Shown here in pieces: positions 8,383 through 17,420 of a stretch of DNA of 64,000 nucleotides. Origin of the DNA: Marivita sp. S6314. GTDB lineage: Bacteria; Pseudomonadota; Alphaproteobacteria; Rhodobacterales; Rhodobacteraceae. A program made the position numbers and the translations under genes. The stretch is taken from positions 176,932-240,931 of the forward strand of contig NZ_JALKAO010000005.1 in the NCBI RefSeq assembly GCF_023015985.1, read 5' to 3'. The notes under the pieces are model-generated. The model saw only the letters and a list, made by a program, of their open reading frames with translations, had not been told where the DNA came from and did not search any database. Numbering within the stretch: the stretch's first letter is position 1; the number at the start of each line of letters is the position of its first letter.

Positions 8383-9278
8383 TGCGCAGGCAGATCACCC
8401 AATGTCAGTTCCCGGCGCGGCTTTGGTTTCGGCGCGTTCGGGTCCGGGGGCGGCGGGTTGAGGATATTGTTCACCCATTGCTGCGCATCGGCACACCCGT
8501 CCCCCCGTGGCGGCGGGGACTGGTCCACACATCCGCGCATCCCGCGCGGGCAGGACAGACGGACATGGAAATGATAGTGATGCCCCCACCAGGGCCGGAT
8601 CTTGCGCAGATAGCTGCGGTCCCCTTTTTCGGCGTTGCACATCGCGACCTTGGCCCCGGGAAACACGAAAATCCGCGACACACGCGGGTCTTTTGCCGCC
8701 GCTTTCAGGATATTGTGATGCGACTTCGTCCACTTGTCGTTGGTGAACGCCCCATTGGCCCGGCGCATAGAAATCGACGAGATGTTTTCGCGTTCACTGC
8801 GTGTCAGGTTGAGCCGGTCCGGAGGCAGCATCCAGATATCCGCATCCAGCCCGATCTGATGACTGCGATGCCCGGTCAGCATCGGCCCGCCGCGCGGCTG
8901 GCTCATGTCGCCCACATAAAGCCCCTTCCAGCCCGGTTCGCGCGCCGCGATGCGGGACAGGTCCTGCACAAAATCCACGGTGACCGGCAGCGCCCAGTTG
9001 CGGTTCCGCGACAGGCGCATGGCCTGCCATGTAGGCCCGGTTTCGGCCAATTGCACACCACCGGCCATGCAGCCTTTGGCATAGCCCCCGTAGGCGGCGG
9101 CCGATTGCGCCGATCCGTTGCTCATGCCGCCGAACAGTTGCTTGGCCTGCCGCGTGCTCAACACACCCGCGCTGCGATTGGCCGATACCCCGGCAGAGCT
9201 GTTCGAGGACGGAGCCTCGGCCCCGCCACATGCCGTCAAAAGAAATGCCAGTCCGAATAAGAGAGAAAACCGTGTCAT
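8355..9278 (-). CDS. mepA: Penicillin-insensitive murein endopeptidase MepA
   Basis: 307 residues. It cleaves cross-linking peptide bonds in peptidoglycan and needs zinc. The family motifs are present: TGHRSHQIGLDADIW (about residues 136-150; H and D ligands) and the C-terminal WWGHHYHFHVRLSCP with the HxH metal ligands. Residues 1-17 form a lipoprotein signal with lipobox LTAC, so the protein is probably an outer-membrane lipoprotein, unlike the soluble periplasmic E. coli enzyme. Its start overlaps the stop of the upstream UMF1 transporter by 4 bases. A proline-rich tail (NPPPPDPNAPKPKP) precedes the C-terminus. Confidence 0.93.
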   Translation of the reverse strand: MTRFSLLFGLAFLLTACGGAEAPSSNSSAGVSANRSAGVLSTRQAKQLFGGMSNGSAQSAAAYGGYAKGCMAGGVQLAETGPTWQAMRLSRNRNWALPVTVDFVQDLSRIAAREPGWKGLYVGDMSQPRGGPMLTGHRSHQIGLDADIWMLPPDRLNLTRSERENISSISMRRANGAFTNDKWTKSHHNILKAAAKDPRVSRIFVFPGAKVAMCNAEKGDRSYLRKIRPWWGHHYHFHVRLSCPRGMRGCVDQSPPPRGDGCADAQQWVNNILNPPPPDPNAPKPKPRRELTLGDLPAQCSAVLSSN

Positions 9279-10615
9279 GCTGCCGCCCGCTGCCCGTTTG
9301 GTTTCACCCAGACTAGCAAGACTAACCCGATCAGGAAAAGCCCTATCACCGGGCTGACCCCCAATTGCTGTGATCCGGTGGCATAGGTGGTGATCCCGAT
9401 CAGCAACGGAGCCAGAAAACTGGTCGCCTTGCCCGACAGCGCATAAAGCCCAAATGCTTCGGTCATGCGGTCAGGGTTGGCCTGTCGCACCATCATGGTG
9501 CGGCTGGCCGATTGTATCACACCCCCGGCCGCGCCAATCACCGCGCCGATGATCATGAAGGCAATGTCAGGCACCACAGACCCTTCGGCCAGCGGAATGC
9601 CGAAAAACGCGTCGCGCGAAATCATCACGATGGTAATCCCAACCGCGGTGAGGATCAGGATGCACAGCACGATCACCGGCTTTGGCCCAAACCGCACATC
9701 GGCCTTTCCCCCCAGCCACGCCGCAATCGCACCGGCAATGATCGCCACGATCCCGAAAGTCCCGGTTTGCTGCACCCCCCACCCCAGAACACCTGCCGCA
9801 TAAATGCCGCCAAACGCATACATGCCGTTCAGCGCATCGCGGTAAAACATGGCAGAGGCCAGATAGGCGAACAGCGATCTCTGCCGGGGCAACCGCACAA
9901 GCGTTGCGCGCAGATCCCGCAGCGCTTGCCTGATCGCGCCGTCAGGCGCCTTGCGGGTTTTCGGATCGCGGACAAACAGGAAAAACGGAACCATGAAGAC
10001 CGCGAACCAGATCGCGGTCAGCGGTCCAACCGCTCGCGTGCCTTCGCGCAGGTCCGGGTCAAGGCCAAATGCCGGGTCCCGCCCGATCAGTGTTCTCCCG
10101 GTCTCTGCGCTTTCGGCGAAAAACAGCAACATGATCGCCAGCGCAATCAATCCGCCCACATATCCAAACGCCCAGCCGTTGCCGGAAATGCGCCCGATCT
10201 CTTCGGGTGTTCCAAGGTCGGGCAACATCGAATTGGTGAAAGTGGTCGCAAACTCCATGCCGATCAGGCCAATGGCAAAGAACACCAACACGACAAAAAG
10301 GTTGAATTCACCGGGCACGGCAAGCCACAGCCCACCAGCCCCCAAGATATACATCAGCGAAAACAGCCAGATCCAACGCTGGCGATTGCCACCGGTATCC
10401 GCCAGCGCCCCCAGCACCGGGGCCGCCAGTGCGATCACGATACCTGCCGCACCCACGCCAAACCCCCACGCAGACTGCGCAGTGGTTCCATCGCCGATCA
10501 GCTCTTTGATGTAGGGGCCAAAGATAAACGTCAGTAGAAGCGTGTTATACGGCTGACTGGCCCAATCAAAAAAGAACCAGCCCCAAATCCGTTTGCGTAG
10601 ACCACGTTGCACCAT
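9275..10615 (-). CDS. MFS transporter, UMF1 (Atg22-like) family
   Basis: 446 residues from the ATG at 10615, about 12 membrane segments. The beginning RIWGWFFFDWASQPYNTLL is characteristic of the UMF1 family, related to the vacuolar effluxer Atg22; substrates of bacterial members are unknown. The frame is open to 10663, but the ATG at 10615 is preferred because the family motif then starts a few residues in and AGGGGG lies upstream. It is translationally coupled to mepA (ATGA overlap), so export of a metabolite and wall turnover may be linked, for example in murein fragment handling; that link is speculative. Confidence 0.88.
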   Translation of the reverse strand: MVQRGLRKRIWGWFFFDWASQPYNTLLLTFIFGPYIKELIGDGTTAQSAWGFGVGAAGIVIALAAPVLGALADTGGNRQRWIWLFSLMYILGAGGLWLAVPGEFNLFVVLVFFAIGLIGMEFATTFTNSMLPDLGTPEEIGRISGNGWAFGYVGGLIALAIMLLFFAESAETGRTLIGRDPAFGLDPDLREGTRAVGPLTAIWFAVFMVPFFLFVRDPKTRKAPDGAIRQALRDLRATLVRLPRQRSLFAYLASAMFYRDALNGMYAFGGIYAAGVLGWGVQQTGTFGIVAIIAGAIAAWLGGKADVRFGPKPVIVLCILILTAVGITIVMISRDAFFGIPLAEGSVVPDIAFMIIGAVIGAAGGVIQSASRTMMVRQANPDRMTEAFGLYALSGKATSFLAPLLIGITTYATGSQQLGVSPVIGLFLIGLVLLVWVKPNGQRAAA

Positions 10616-10675
10616 CCTGCGTCCCCCTGACCGGGTTATGGGCAGGAAACCAGGGTCCGGCAAGTCAACAAGCGC

Positions 10676-11221
10676 TCAGGTAGCATCCTGCATCGGGGGC
10701 CACGGACGCGCCTCTTCGGCCTCAAGCCAACGCGCCACCCAAACGGGCATCTCGGGTGACGTGACACCGGCAAACCCCATCGCATCCGCCACCCGGTCCG
10801 CCGCGACGATCCCGTTCCGGTCAGTGACCGCAGACCGGTACACCGCATGGTTCGCGCATTCGCCATCGGCTTTCCACATCGACTGTTCGATATAAAAGAA
10901 CCGCGCATCCCAGCAGATCAGCCGACTGCGCATTTCGATCTTCTCAAAAGTCCGGATCCGGCGTCTGTACCGCACGACAACGCCCGCCATGGTCAATCCC
11001 CAGCGCTCTTTGCGGATCACGTCCAGCAAGCCGTTCTTTTGCGCCAGAGGGATGCGGCCAAGGTCATACAGCGTCAGCGTGCGCCCGTTGTTCAGCTCCA
11101 TCCACATGTCGATATCCCACGGCCAGCAGCGATGGTGCGACACATAGGTGTCCAGCAACCCCATGTCCGGGGCTTTTCGGGCGGTCCACATGCTGTGGGC
11201 CATACGGATCAGCGGGTACAT
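10676..11221 (-). CDS. Acyl-CoA thioesterase (hotdog fold, THEM6-like)
   Basis: 181 residues resembling the 4HBT-like thioesterase group that includes THEM6. The segment MELNNGRTLTLYDLGRIPL (about residues 40-58) is the conserved hotdog-fold entry with the N/D-type catalytic region, and VVVRYRRRIRTFEKIEMRSRL follows as the central strand pair. Such enzymes hydrolyse acyl-CoA thioesters; the substrate here is unknown. It is the first gene of a minus-strand run leading to the UMF1 transporter 60 bases downstream and is divergent from yggT. Confidence 0.82.
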   Translation of the reverse strand: MYPLIRMAHSMWTARKAPDMGLLDTYVSHHRCWPWDIDMWMELNNGRTLTLYDLGRIPLAQKNGLLDVIRKERWGLTMAGVVVRYRRRIRTFEKIEMRSRLICWDARFFYIEQSMWKADGECANHAVYRSAVTDRNGIVAADRVADAMGFAGVTSPEMPVWVARWLEAEEARPWPPMQDAT

Positions 11222-11360
11222 ACGTTTACTCCTGTTGCGCCTTCAGTTGACCTCACCGCCGATCACGTCAACCGCGACCTCGCGGCAACTGCTCTCTCTC
11301 TTGTTCTTCGGCCCGGATGCCCCTACCTCTTGGCCTGCGACAGACAAAGGAACACCCACG

Positions 11361-11654
11361 ATGCAATCGCTGTTTCAGATCCTCATGCTGCTTCTCGACA
11401 TCGTGTGGTTCTTCATCATTGCCCATGTCATCATGAGCTGGCTGATCAACTTTCAGGTGCTCAACCTGCGGCAACCCATCGTTGCCCAGATCTGGGATGC
11501 GCTGAACCGCATTCTCGAACCGCTGTATTCGCGCCTGCGCCGGATCATCCCGCCCATGTCGGGGATCGACCTTGCCCCGCTTGTTGCGCTGATCGGCGTC
11601 TATATCCTGCGCATCGTCCTGGCGAATAATGCGGGCTGGTTCTACAGTTTCTAA
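11361..11654 (+). CDS. yggT: YggT family membrane protein
   Basis: 97 residues with two YggT-type membrane segments. The conserved P-L-(Y)-(S)-R-L-RRIIPPMSGIDLAPL motif between them is clear, as are the second-helix residues LVALIGVYILRIVL. The start at 11361 has AAAGGA upstream; the frame is open further back, but the family begins here. YggT proteins are implicated in osmotic tolerance and in cell division or membrane organisation in other bacteria. The stop overlaps the start of a degenerate toxin gene (TAATG). Confidence 0.92.
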   Translation: MQSLFQILMLLLDIVWFFIIAHVIMSWLINFQVLNLRQPIVAQIWDALNRILEPLYSRLRRIIPPMSGIDLAPLVALIGVYILRIVLANNAGWFYSF

Positions 11655-12042
11655 TGCCGCTTACGTTTCACCCGCATCCGGGTCATGTTTTGGTTTGCGA
11701 CTTCCGTGGCTTTATCGCCCCGGAGATTGTTAAGAAACGACCGGTCATTGTTGTGTCTTCCAAGCTTCCTTACCGATCCGGTTGGCAACCGTCGTTCCAA
11801 TCAGTCTGACTGAGCCTCGGTTTGAGGTGGCTTATGCCGTAAAGCTGACCAAGAACTACCATCCAACTGAAGACGATGCTGTGGCGTGTTGGGCGAAGTG
11901 TGATCTCCTCGCAAATGTGTCGCTTGAGCGATTAGACCGATTTAAAGTTGGTCGACGGCAGTATTTTGCGCCAAAAGTGAGTGAAGAGGACTTGGCAGCT
12001 GTGAGGGAGGGTGTGCGGGCGGCGCTAGGCTTATATTCTTGA
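11654..12042 (+). pseudogene. PemK/MazF-like type II toxin, frameshifted
   Basis: Two overlapping frames together make one PemK/MazF-like protein. The first (ATG at 11654) begins MPLTFHPHPGHVLVCDFRGF and continues through VKKRPVIVVSS to PYRSG, then runs into TGA at about 11812. The second frame, entered at 11782, continues with LATVVPISLTEPRF and ends with WAKCDLLANVSLERLDRF and a C-terminal helix. One base appears to be missing near 11780-11783 (GGTTGG). Intact family members are endoribonucleases that cleave mRNA. No antitoxin gene is recognisable alongside. The region is more AT-rich than its neighbours, which fits a decayed acquired module; a sequencing error is the alternative. Confidence 0.75.
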
Positions 12043-12281
12043 AAAATTAATGGTTCAGACATATATCACGACTTGTAACCCGGTATCGGGCTTGAAGACC
12101 TAGATCACTAGGCAGGCTGGCCGCTGAGCGATGACAAGCTCTGGTCAGTCTAGATTGTGTCACTGTCCTGAGGCCTCGTCTATGCGAGGCCTCAGTCATT
12201 TCAAAATGCCTTGTTCACCTATCCTTAGTATGAGACTGTCAGGCTCAGAGCAGATTTAGTTAAGAACCTGACAGGTCACCC
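12043..12281. other. Intergenic AT-rich stretch before recQ
   Basis: 239 bases without a supported gene. It contains the perfect inverted repeat described at 12168-12195 and no recognisable ORF, tRNA or repeat family. The base composition is lower in GC than flanking genes and matches the toxin remnant, so it may be part of the same inserted or decayed segment. Confidence 0.5.
12168..12195 (+). terminator. Perfect 11-bp hairpin, probable terminator
   Basis: CTGAGGCCTCG (12168-12178), a 6-base loop TCTATG, and CGAGGCCTCAG (12185-12195), followed by TCATTTC. The stem is strong but the T-run is short, so termination efficiency is uncertain. It would insulate recQ from the yggT/toxin unit. Confidence 0.5.
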
Positions 12282-14336
12282 ATGCCCCGCGATATGTCCG
12301 ACGCAGACAGCATTCTGCGCGACGTCTTTGGATTCGACAGCTTCCGTCCCGGCCAGTCCGAGATTGTAGAGGCTGTGACGCAGGGTGAAAACGTGCTTGC
12401 CATCATGCCCACGGGGGGTGGCAAATCGCTGTGCTTCCAATTGCCCGCGCTGGTGCGGTCCGGTGTGACCGTGGTGATTTCCCCCTTGATCGCCCTGATG
12501 CGCGATCAGGTGCGCGGATTGCGTGAAGCGGGTGTTGCGGCGGGTGCTTTGACCTCGGCCAACACGGACGAAGAAAATGACGCCGTCTGGGACATGCTGC
12601 ATTCGGGTGCGTTAAAACTGCTGTACCTTGCGCCCGAACGGCTTGCCTCGGGCGGAACCCAGCGGATGTTGGCCCAGGCAGGCGTGTCCCTGATCGCCGT
12701 AGACGAGGCCCACTGCGTCAGCCAATGGGGCCACGATTTCCGCCCCGATTACCTGCGCATCGGCGAACTGCGCCGCGCGCTGGATGTGCCCTTGGCGGCC
12801 TTCACCGCGACGGCAGATGCAGAAACCCAGGAAGAAATCGTAAATCGCCTGTTCGATGGTCAATCCCCCCGCACCTTCCTGCGCGGGTTTGACCGGCCCA
12901 ACATTCACCTGATGTTTGCGCCCAAGAACAAACCGCGACAGCAAATCCTTGAATTTGCCGCCGCTCGCAAGGACCAGTCCGGCATCGTCTATTGCGGCAC
13001 CCGCGCCAAGACCGAAACGCTGTCTCAGGCGCTCAACGCCGAAGGCCACACCGCCTGTTTCTATCACGGCGGCATGGAAGCCGATCAGCGCCGTCACGTG
13101 GAAGCGCGGTTTGCCACCGAAGACGGGTTGATCGTGGTCGCCACCGTGGCCTTTGGCATGGGTGTCGACAAACCCGATATCCGCTGGGTCGCGCATGCCG
13201 ACCTGCCCAAATCCATCGAGGCGTATTACCAGGAAATCGGCCGCGCCGGGCGCGATGGCGCACCTGCCGAAACGCTGACACTCTATGGGGCCGACGACAT
13301 CCGCCTGCGCCGGTCCCAGATTGACGAAGGGCTGGCCCCGCCCGAACGCCGCCATGCGGATCACGGACGCCTGAACGCGTTGCTGGGTCTGGCCGAAGCG
13401 CTCGAATGCCGCCGCAAGACCTTGCTTGGGTATTTCGGCGAACATGACATCACCTGCGGCACCTGCGATCTGTGTGACAAACCGGCCGAGGTGTTCGACG
13501 GCACCGAAGCGGTGCGTAAAGCGCTGTCTGCCGCGTTGCGCACGGGCGAAAGCTTTGGTGCCGGCCACCTGATCGACATCCTGCTGGGCACCAAGACCGA
13601 AAAGGTGCTTGCCCGCAGTCATGACCAGTTGCCCACATTCGGCGTCGGTAAAGACCTCAAACGCGGGGAATGGCAGGCGGTGTTCCGCCAGATGATGGGG
13701 CACGACCTCATGCGCCCCGACGCCGAACGGCACGGCGCGTTGGTGATGACGGAAAGCGCCCGTCCGATCCTGCGCGGTGAGGCGTCGATCACCCTGCGCC
13801 GCGACAGCATAGACGCCGCCAGCGAACGCCGCCCCAAGGTGCGCACGTTGGTCAGCGACGAAGACGCGCCGCTGATGTCGGCGCTCAAGGCCAAACGCCG
13901 CCACCTGGCCGAGGAACAATCAGTTCCCGCCTATGTCATCTTCCCGGACCGCACGCTGATCGAAATGGCTGAAACACGCCCGCAAACGCTGGATGATATG
14001 GCGCGCATCAACGGGGTTGGTGCCAAGAAACTTGAACGCTACGGCCGCGCGTTTCTCGAAGTGATCGCCGGAGAGGTGCAGGACACCCATCCCGCCCGCC
14101 GCAAACTGGCCAGCAAGGGCGCGGGTGGTCTCTATGATGCGCTGCTCGACAGTCAGGCGGCGCTTTTGCGGGGGGAATGCGGCACGCTGAAGCCGATGTC
14201 TTGCGAAGCAGGCCAACTCGCAAAGCTGGCGCAGAACAAACCCCGTGACGAAGACGGCATCGCCCGCATCATCGGCGACCGCCGGGCCGAGCGATTTGCC
14301 CAGACGTTTCTGGACGTCCTGCGCGCGGCGGACTAG
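12282..14336 (+). CDS. recQ: ATP-dependent DNA helicase RecQ
   Basis: 684 residues, full family length. A 3'-5' superfamily 2 helicase acting in recombinational repair. Visible motifs: Walker A MPTGGGKSLCFQLPA (about residues 42-56), the DEAH box VDEAHCVSQWGHDFRPDY with the RecQ aromatic-rich loop, motif VI QEIGRAGRDG, the zinc-binding CGTCDLC of the RQC region with an earlier Cys (LECRRK), and a C-terminal HRDC domain (about 520-600: FPDRTLIEMAETRPQTLDDM). The N-terminus aligns with RecQ (ILRDVFGFDSFRPGQSEIV), supporting the ATG at 12282. Thirty-five bases separate it from yaaA. Confidence 0.97.
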   Translation: MPRDMSDADSILRDVFGFDSFRPGQSEIVEAVTQGENVLAIMPTGGGKSLCFQLPALVRSGVTVVISPLIALMRDQVRGLREAGVAAGALTSANTDEENDAVWDMLHSGALKLLYLAPERLASGGTQRMLAQAGVSLIAVDEAHCVSQWGHDFRPDYLRIGELRRALDVPLAAFTATADAETQEEIVNRLFDGQSPRTFLRGFDRPNIHLMFAPKNKPRQQILEFAAARKDQSGIVYCGTRAKTETLSQALNAEGHTACFYHGGMEADQRRHVEARFATEDGLIVVATVAFGMGVDKPDIRWVAHADLPKSIEAYYQEIGRAGRDGAPAETLTLYGADDIRLRRSQIDEGLAPPERRHADHGRLNALLGLAEALECRRKTLLGYFGEHDITCGTCDLCDKPAEVFDGTEAVRKALSAALRTGESFGAGHLIDILLGTKTEKVLARSHDQLPTFGVGKDLKRGEWQAVFRQMMGHDLMRPDAERHGALVMTESARPILRGEASITLRRDSIDAASERRPKVRTLVSDEDAPLMSALKAKRRHLAEEQSVPAYVIFPDRTLIEMAETRPQTLDDMARINGVGAKKLERYGRAFLEVIAGEVQDTHPARRKLASKGAGGLYDALLDSQAALLRGECGTLKPMSCEAGQLAKLAQNKPRDEDGIARIIGDRRAERFAQTFLDVLRAAD

Positions 14337-14371
14337 ATCCTGATCGAACTGCGTTAACCAAAGGTGCTGCC

Positions 14372-15151
14372 ATGCTCGTCGTGATTTCCCCGGCCAAACG
14401 TCTCGATTGGTCCGAGCGTGATGTTGAGATGACCACCCCGGTGTTTCAGGACGATGCCAACCGTCTGGCAAAAACCTCGCGCAATCTGACGCTGGGCAAT
14501 CTCAAGGCTTTGATGGATCTCAGCGATGATCTGGCCAAGCTCAACCGCGACCGCTTTCGCGCGTTCGAGGACGCACCTTCACAAGACGATGTGCGTCCTG
14601 CCGCGCTGGCCTTTGCCGGGGACACCTATCAGGGGCTTGAGGCCGACACGCTGGATGCCGATGAAATGCGCTGGGCGCAGGATCATCTGCGCATCCTGTC
14701 GGGGTTGTACGGTGTGCTGAAACCGCTGGACGGGATTCAGGCGTATCGGCTTGAAATGGGCAGCCGTCTGAAAACCCGGCGCGGCGGAAACCTTTATGAC
14801 TACTGGCGTGACCAGATTGCGAAGGAACTCAAGCGCGAGGCGTCTGACCTTGGCACCGACACGCTCATAAACTGCGCCAGCCAGGAATATTTCGGCGCGG
14901 TGCCACCCAAGGCGCTGGGCCTGCGGATCATCACACCGGCGTTTATGGAAGACAAAGGCGACGGCAAGGGCCCCAAGATGGTCAGCTTCTTTGCCAAGAA
15001 AGCCCGCGGCGCGATGGCGAGGTTTGTGATTCAGAAGCGTCTCACCGATCCGGCGGGTATTCTGGATTTCGACCTTGGCGGATACGCCTACCGCGAGGAC
15101 CTGTCCGACGCGGACAAACCCGTCTTCGTTCGTCCTTACGAGGCGAGTTGA
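14372..15151 (+). CDS. yaaA: Peroxide stress protein YaaA (UPF0246)
   Basis: 259 residues, full length for the DUF328/UPF0246 family, beginning [13 protein letters not shown] and containing [22 protein letters not shown] (about residues 109-130) and NCASQEYF. In E. coli YaaA limits the pool of free iron and oxidative DNA damage during peroxide stress and has a DNA-binding fold. It follows recQ on the same strand, so the two may form a DNA-damage-related unit. Its 3' end overlaps the converging histidine kinase gene by 16 bases. Confidence 0.95.
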   Translation: MLVVISPAKRLDWSERDVEMTTPVFQDDANRLAKTSRNLTLGNLKALMDLSDDLAKLNRDRFRAFEDAPSQDDVRPAALAFAGDTYQGLEADTLDADEMRWAQDHLRILSGLYGVLKPLDGIQAYRLEMGSRLKTRRGGNLYDYWRDQIAKELKREASDLGTDTLINCASQEYFGAVPPKALGLRIITPAFMEDKGDGKGPKMVSFFAKKARGAMARFVIQKRLTDPAGILDFDLGGYAYREDLSDADKPVFVRPYEAS

Positions 15152-17283
15152 ACCTGCGGGCAATAAAGCTCCAGCTTTTCGATCAACGCGGCCTTGCGCA
15201 GAGGTTTGGTCAGGTAATCGGTTAACCCCGCCGCAAGGATCTGTTCCCGGTCCCCCTCCATCGCGTGCGCGGTCACGGCAATGATCGGCACCTGTGGGCC
15301 GGGTCCTTCGATCTGCCGGATCTTGGCGGTGGCCTCTTTGCCATCCATGCCGGGCATGGAAATATCCATGAAAATCACATCAGGGCGGTCGTCCTGAAAC
15401 GCCGCAACCGCTTCGAACCCGTCCTTGGCGGTGCGCAGATCGATGTCCAGTTTCCCGACCATCTTGCGAAACACCATCTGGTTGGTGCGGTTGTCCTCGG
15501 CCAGCAGCACTTTGGGCGGGCCAAGTGACGACAGTGCAGGTGTGTCGGTCTGTGTCGGGAGGGGAGGCGCGACCGCTGTGGACTGGATCGCCTCCAGAAG
15601 CGCCGCGCGCGACACCGGGCGCTGGATGACATGTGTGCCGTCCGGACAGTGCCGGGATGCGGCTTTCTGATCTGTTGCCAGACACAGGATCGGGGGTGGG
15701 ATGGCACACCCGTGCAACCGGTTCAGGACGTTGTCAAAATCCGGGGTGCCCGGCTCTAGCGCCAGCAGGGCAAGGCTGACGTCTTGCAGCATGTCGGGCG
15801 TTAGATCCAGGGGATCAGTACAAACAATCGGTTTCGCCCCAATCGCGCTGACCTGATTGATCAGACGCGTCGCGCTGTCCTGATCCGAAGGTTCCACCAC
15901 AAGGATCCGCGTCAGGTCCGGCGACAACTGCGGTTGGGTCGTGTCACTTTCGTCAATGGGCAGAGTCACCTGAAAGCCAAAGCAACTGCCGACGCCTTCT
16001 TCGGAAACAACCCAGACCTCGCCCTGCATCAATTCGATCAGGCGTTTGGTGATGGCAAGGCCAAGCCCGGTGCCTTCGAATTGACGATTTCGGTCGTCTT
16101 CGACCTGATTGAACTCTCCGAACACGTGATCGACCTTGTCGGGCGAAATGCCGATGCCGGTGTCTTCGACCGTGATGTGCAGGGTGGTTTGGCCGTCCGG
16201 ACCGGGCACGCCAACGACGCGCAACAGCACTTCGCCCTCAAGCGTGAATTTCACCGCATTGCCCATCAGGTTGGTGATGATCTGCCGGATGCGACCGGGA
16301 TCCGCCACAAACCGGGTGGGCAGGAAAATGTCGTAGTCGATCCGCAGGGTCAGTCCTTTGCCCCGCGCCGTGGGCTGCAACAGCATCACCACCTCGTGCA
16401 GCGTCTTTTCAAGATCGAAGGGTTCGGGGTGCAGCACCAGCTTGTCGGCGTCGATCTTGGAATAGTCGAGCACATCGTTGATGATCACCAACAGCGCTTC
16501 GCCAGAGTTCTTGATGGTTTCGACGAACAGCCGCTGTTCGCTGTCCAGATCGGTCTCGGTCAACAGATCGGCCATCCCCACCACGCCGTTCATGGGGGTG
16601 CGGATTTCGTGGCTCATATTGGCAAGAAACGCCGATTTCGCGCGGTTCGCGGCCTCGGCCCGTCGGCTGGCCTCGCGCAGTTGCTGTTCGTAAAGCACGC
16701 TTTCGGTGATGTTGAGACCAAGGCTGACCACGTCCCCCGACGGACCGCGCCGGTCAAACACGCGGATGTGCTGGCCGTTCCACAGCTCAAGCTCCATCGG
16801 TTCGGGCACGTCCTGCTGCCACCGGTCCTGCATCCGGGCGCGCCATTCGGCAGGGGGGCCGTTGCCGATATTGACGATGCCTTCTTCGGTCAGAAGCTGA
16901 AGAATCCGTGGATAGGTGATGCCGGGCCGCACCTCTTCCAGGCCATCAAAGATCGCCAGATAGGCCCGGTTCGCCACGATCATGCGGTTGTCGGCGTCGA
17001 AAAAGGCAAAGCCGTCTTGGATGGTTTCAATCGAATGCCACAGGCGGCGTTCGGCGATCTGGATCTTTTCGTGTGCAACCCCCAGTTCGGTTTTCACCCG
17101 CTGGTTTTCGCCCCGCACCATCGCCACTTCGGCGCGGGTTTCGACGATTTCTTCGCTCAGCTGTTGGGCGTGATTGCCCAGCTTGCGATTGGCGGCGAAA
17201 AGCTCGGCCTGTTTGAGTTCCAAAAGGCGTTCCGCAGCAAGCCGCGCGCGCCGTTCCTCGGCCAATTTGTTGGCGAGACTCAT
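15136..17283 (-). CDS. Hybrid sensor histidine kinase with PAS and receiver domains
   Basis: 715 residues with no membrane segment, so cytoplasmic. An N-terminal coiled coil (about 1-80) precedes a PAS domain (about 82-195, [20 protein letters not shown]), a HisKA domain with phospho-acceptor H225 ([13 protein letters not shown]) and a HATPase domain with [13 protein letters not shown] degenerate receiver-like segment (about 448-560, [13 protein letters not shown]) lacks the usual acceptor aspartate, and a canonical receiver follows with D640 ([13 protein letters not shown]) and the lysine in YLTKPLR. It senses an unknown internal signal. No partner response regulator or Hpt protein is next to it. 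Confidence 0.9.
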   Translation of the reverse strand: MSLANKLAEERRARLAAERLLELKQAELFAANRKLGNHAQQLSEEIVETRAEVAMVRGENQRVKTELGVAHEKIQIAERRLWHSIETIQDGFAFFDADNRMIVANRAYLAIFDGLEEVRPGITYPRILQLLTEEGIVNIGNGPPAEWRARMQDRWQQDVPEPMELELWNGQHIRVFDRRGPSGDVVSLGLNITESVLYEQQLREASRRAEAANRAKSAFLANMSHEIRTPMNGVVGMADLLTETDLDSEQRLFVETIKNSGEALLVIINDVLDYSKIDADKLVLHPEPFDLEKTLHEVVMLLQPTARGKGLTLRIDYDIFLPTRFVADPGRIRQIITNLMGNAVKFTLEGEVLLRVVGVPGPDGQTTLHITVEDTGIGISPDKVDHVFGEFNQVEDDRNRQFEGTGLGLAITKRLIELMQGEVWVVSEEGVGSCFGFQVTLPIDESDTTQPQLSPDLTRILVVEPSDQDSATRLINQVSAIGAKPIVCTDPLDLTPDMLQDVSLALLALEPGTPDFDNVLNRLHGCAIPPPILCLATDQKAASRHCPDGTHVIQRPVSRAALLEAIQSTAVAPPLPTQTDTPALSSLGPPKVLLAEDNRTNQMVFRKMVGKLDIDLRTAKDGFEAVAAFQDDRPDVIFMDISMPGMDGKEATAKIRQIEGPGPQVPIIAVTAHAMEGDREQILAAGLTDYLTKPLRKAALIEKLELYCPQVQLAS

Positions 17284-17330
17284 CCAGACCTCCGTTTTCG
17301 TCGCTGCGACTTTCGGGGATCATGGTGAAA

Positions 17331-17366
17331 AAGAAATTAACCCGGCTGAACGATGTCAGCCGGGTT
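17331..17366 (-). terminator. Rho-independent terminator downstream of the thiolase gene
   Basis: Perfect 10-bp stem AACCCGGCTG (17339-17348) / CAGCCGGGTT (17357-17366) with an 8-base loop, followed on the minus strand by TAATTTCTTTTT. It closes the thiolase transcript just before the histidine kinase start at 17283. A second small inverted repeat, CGCCTAA-TTT-TTAGGCG, sits at 17403-17419 right after the thiolase stop. Confidence 0.85.
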
Positions 17367-17420
17367 CAAAATACAACCTATGCGGTTACCCGTGGGTTAC
17401 ACCGCCTAATTTTTAGGCGA

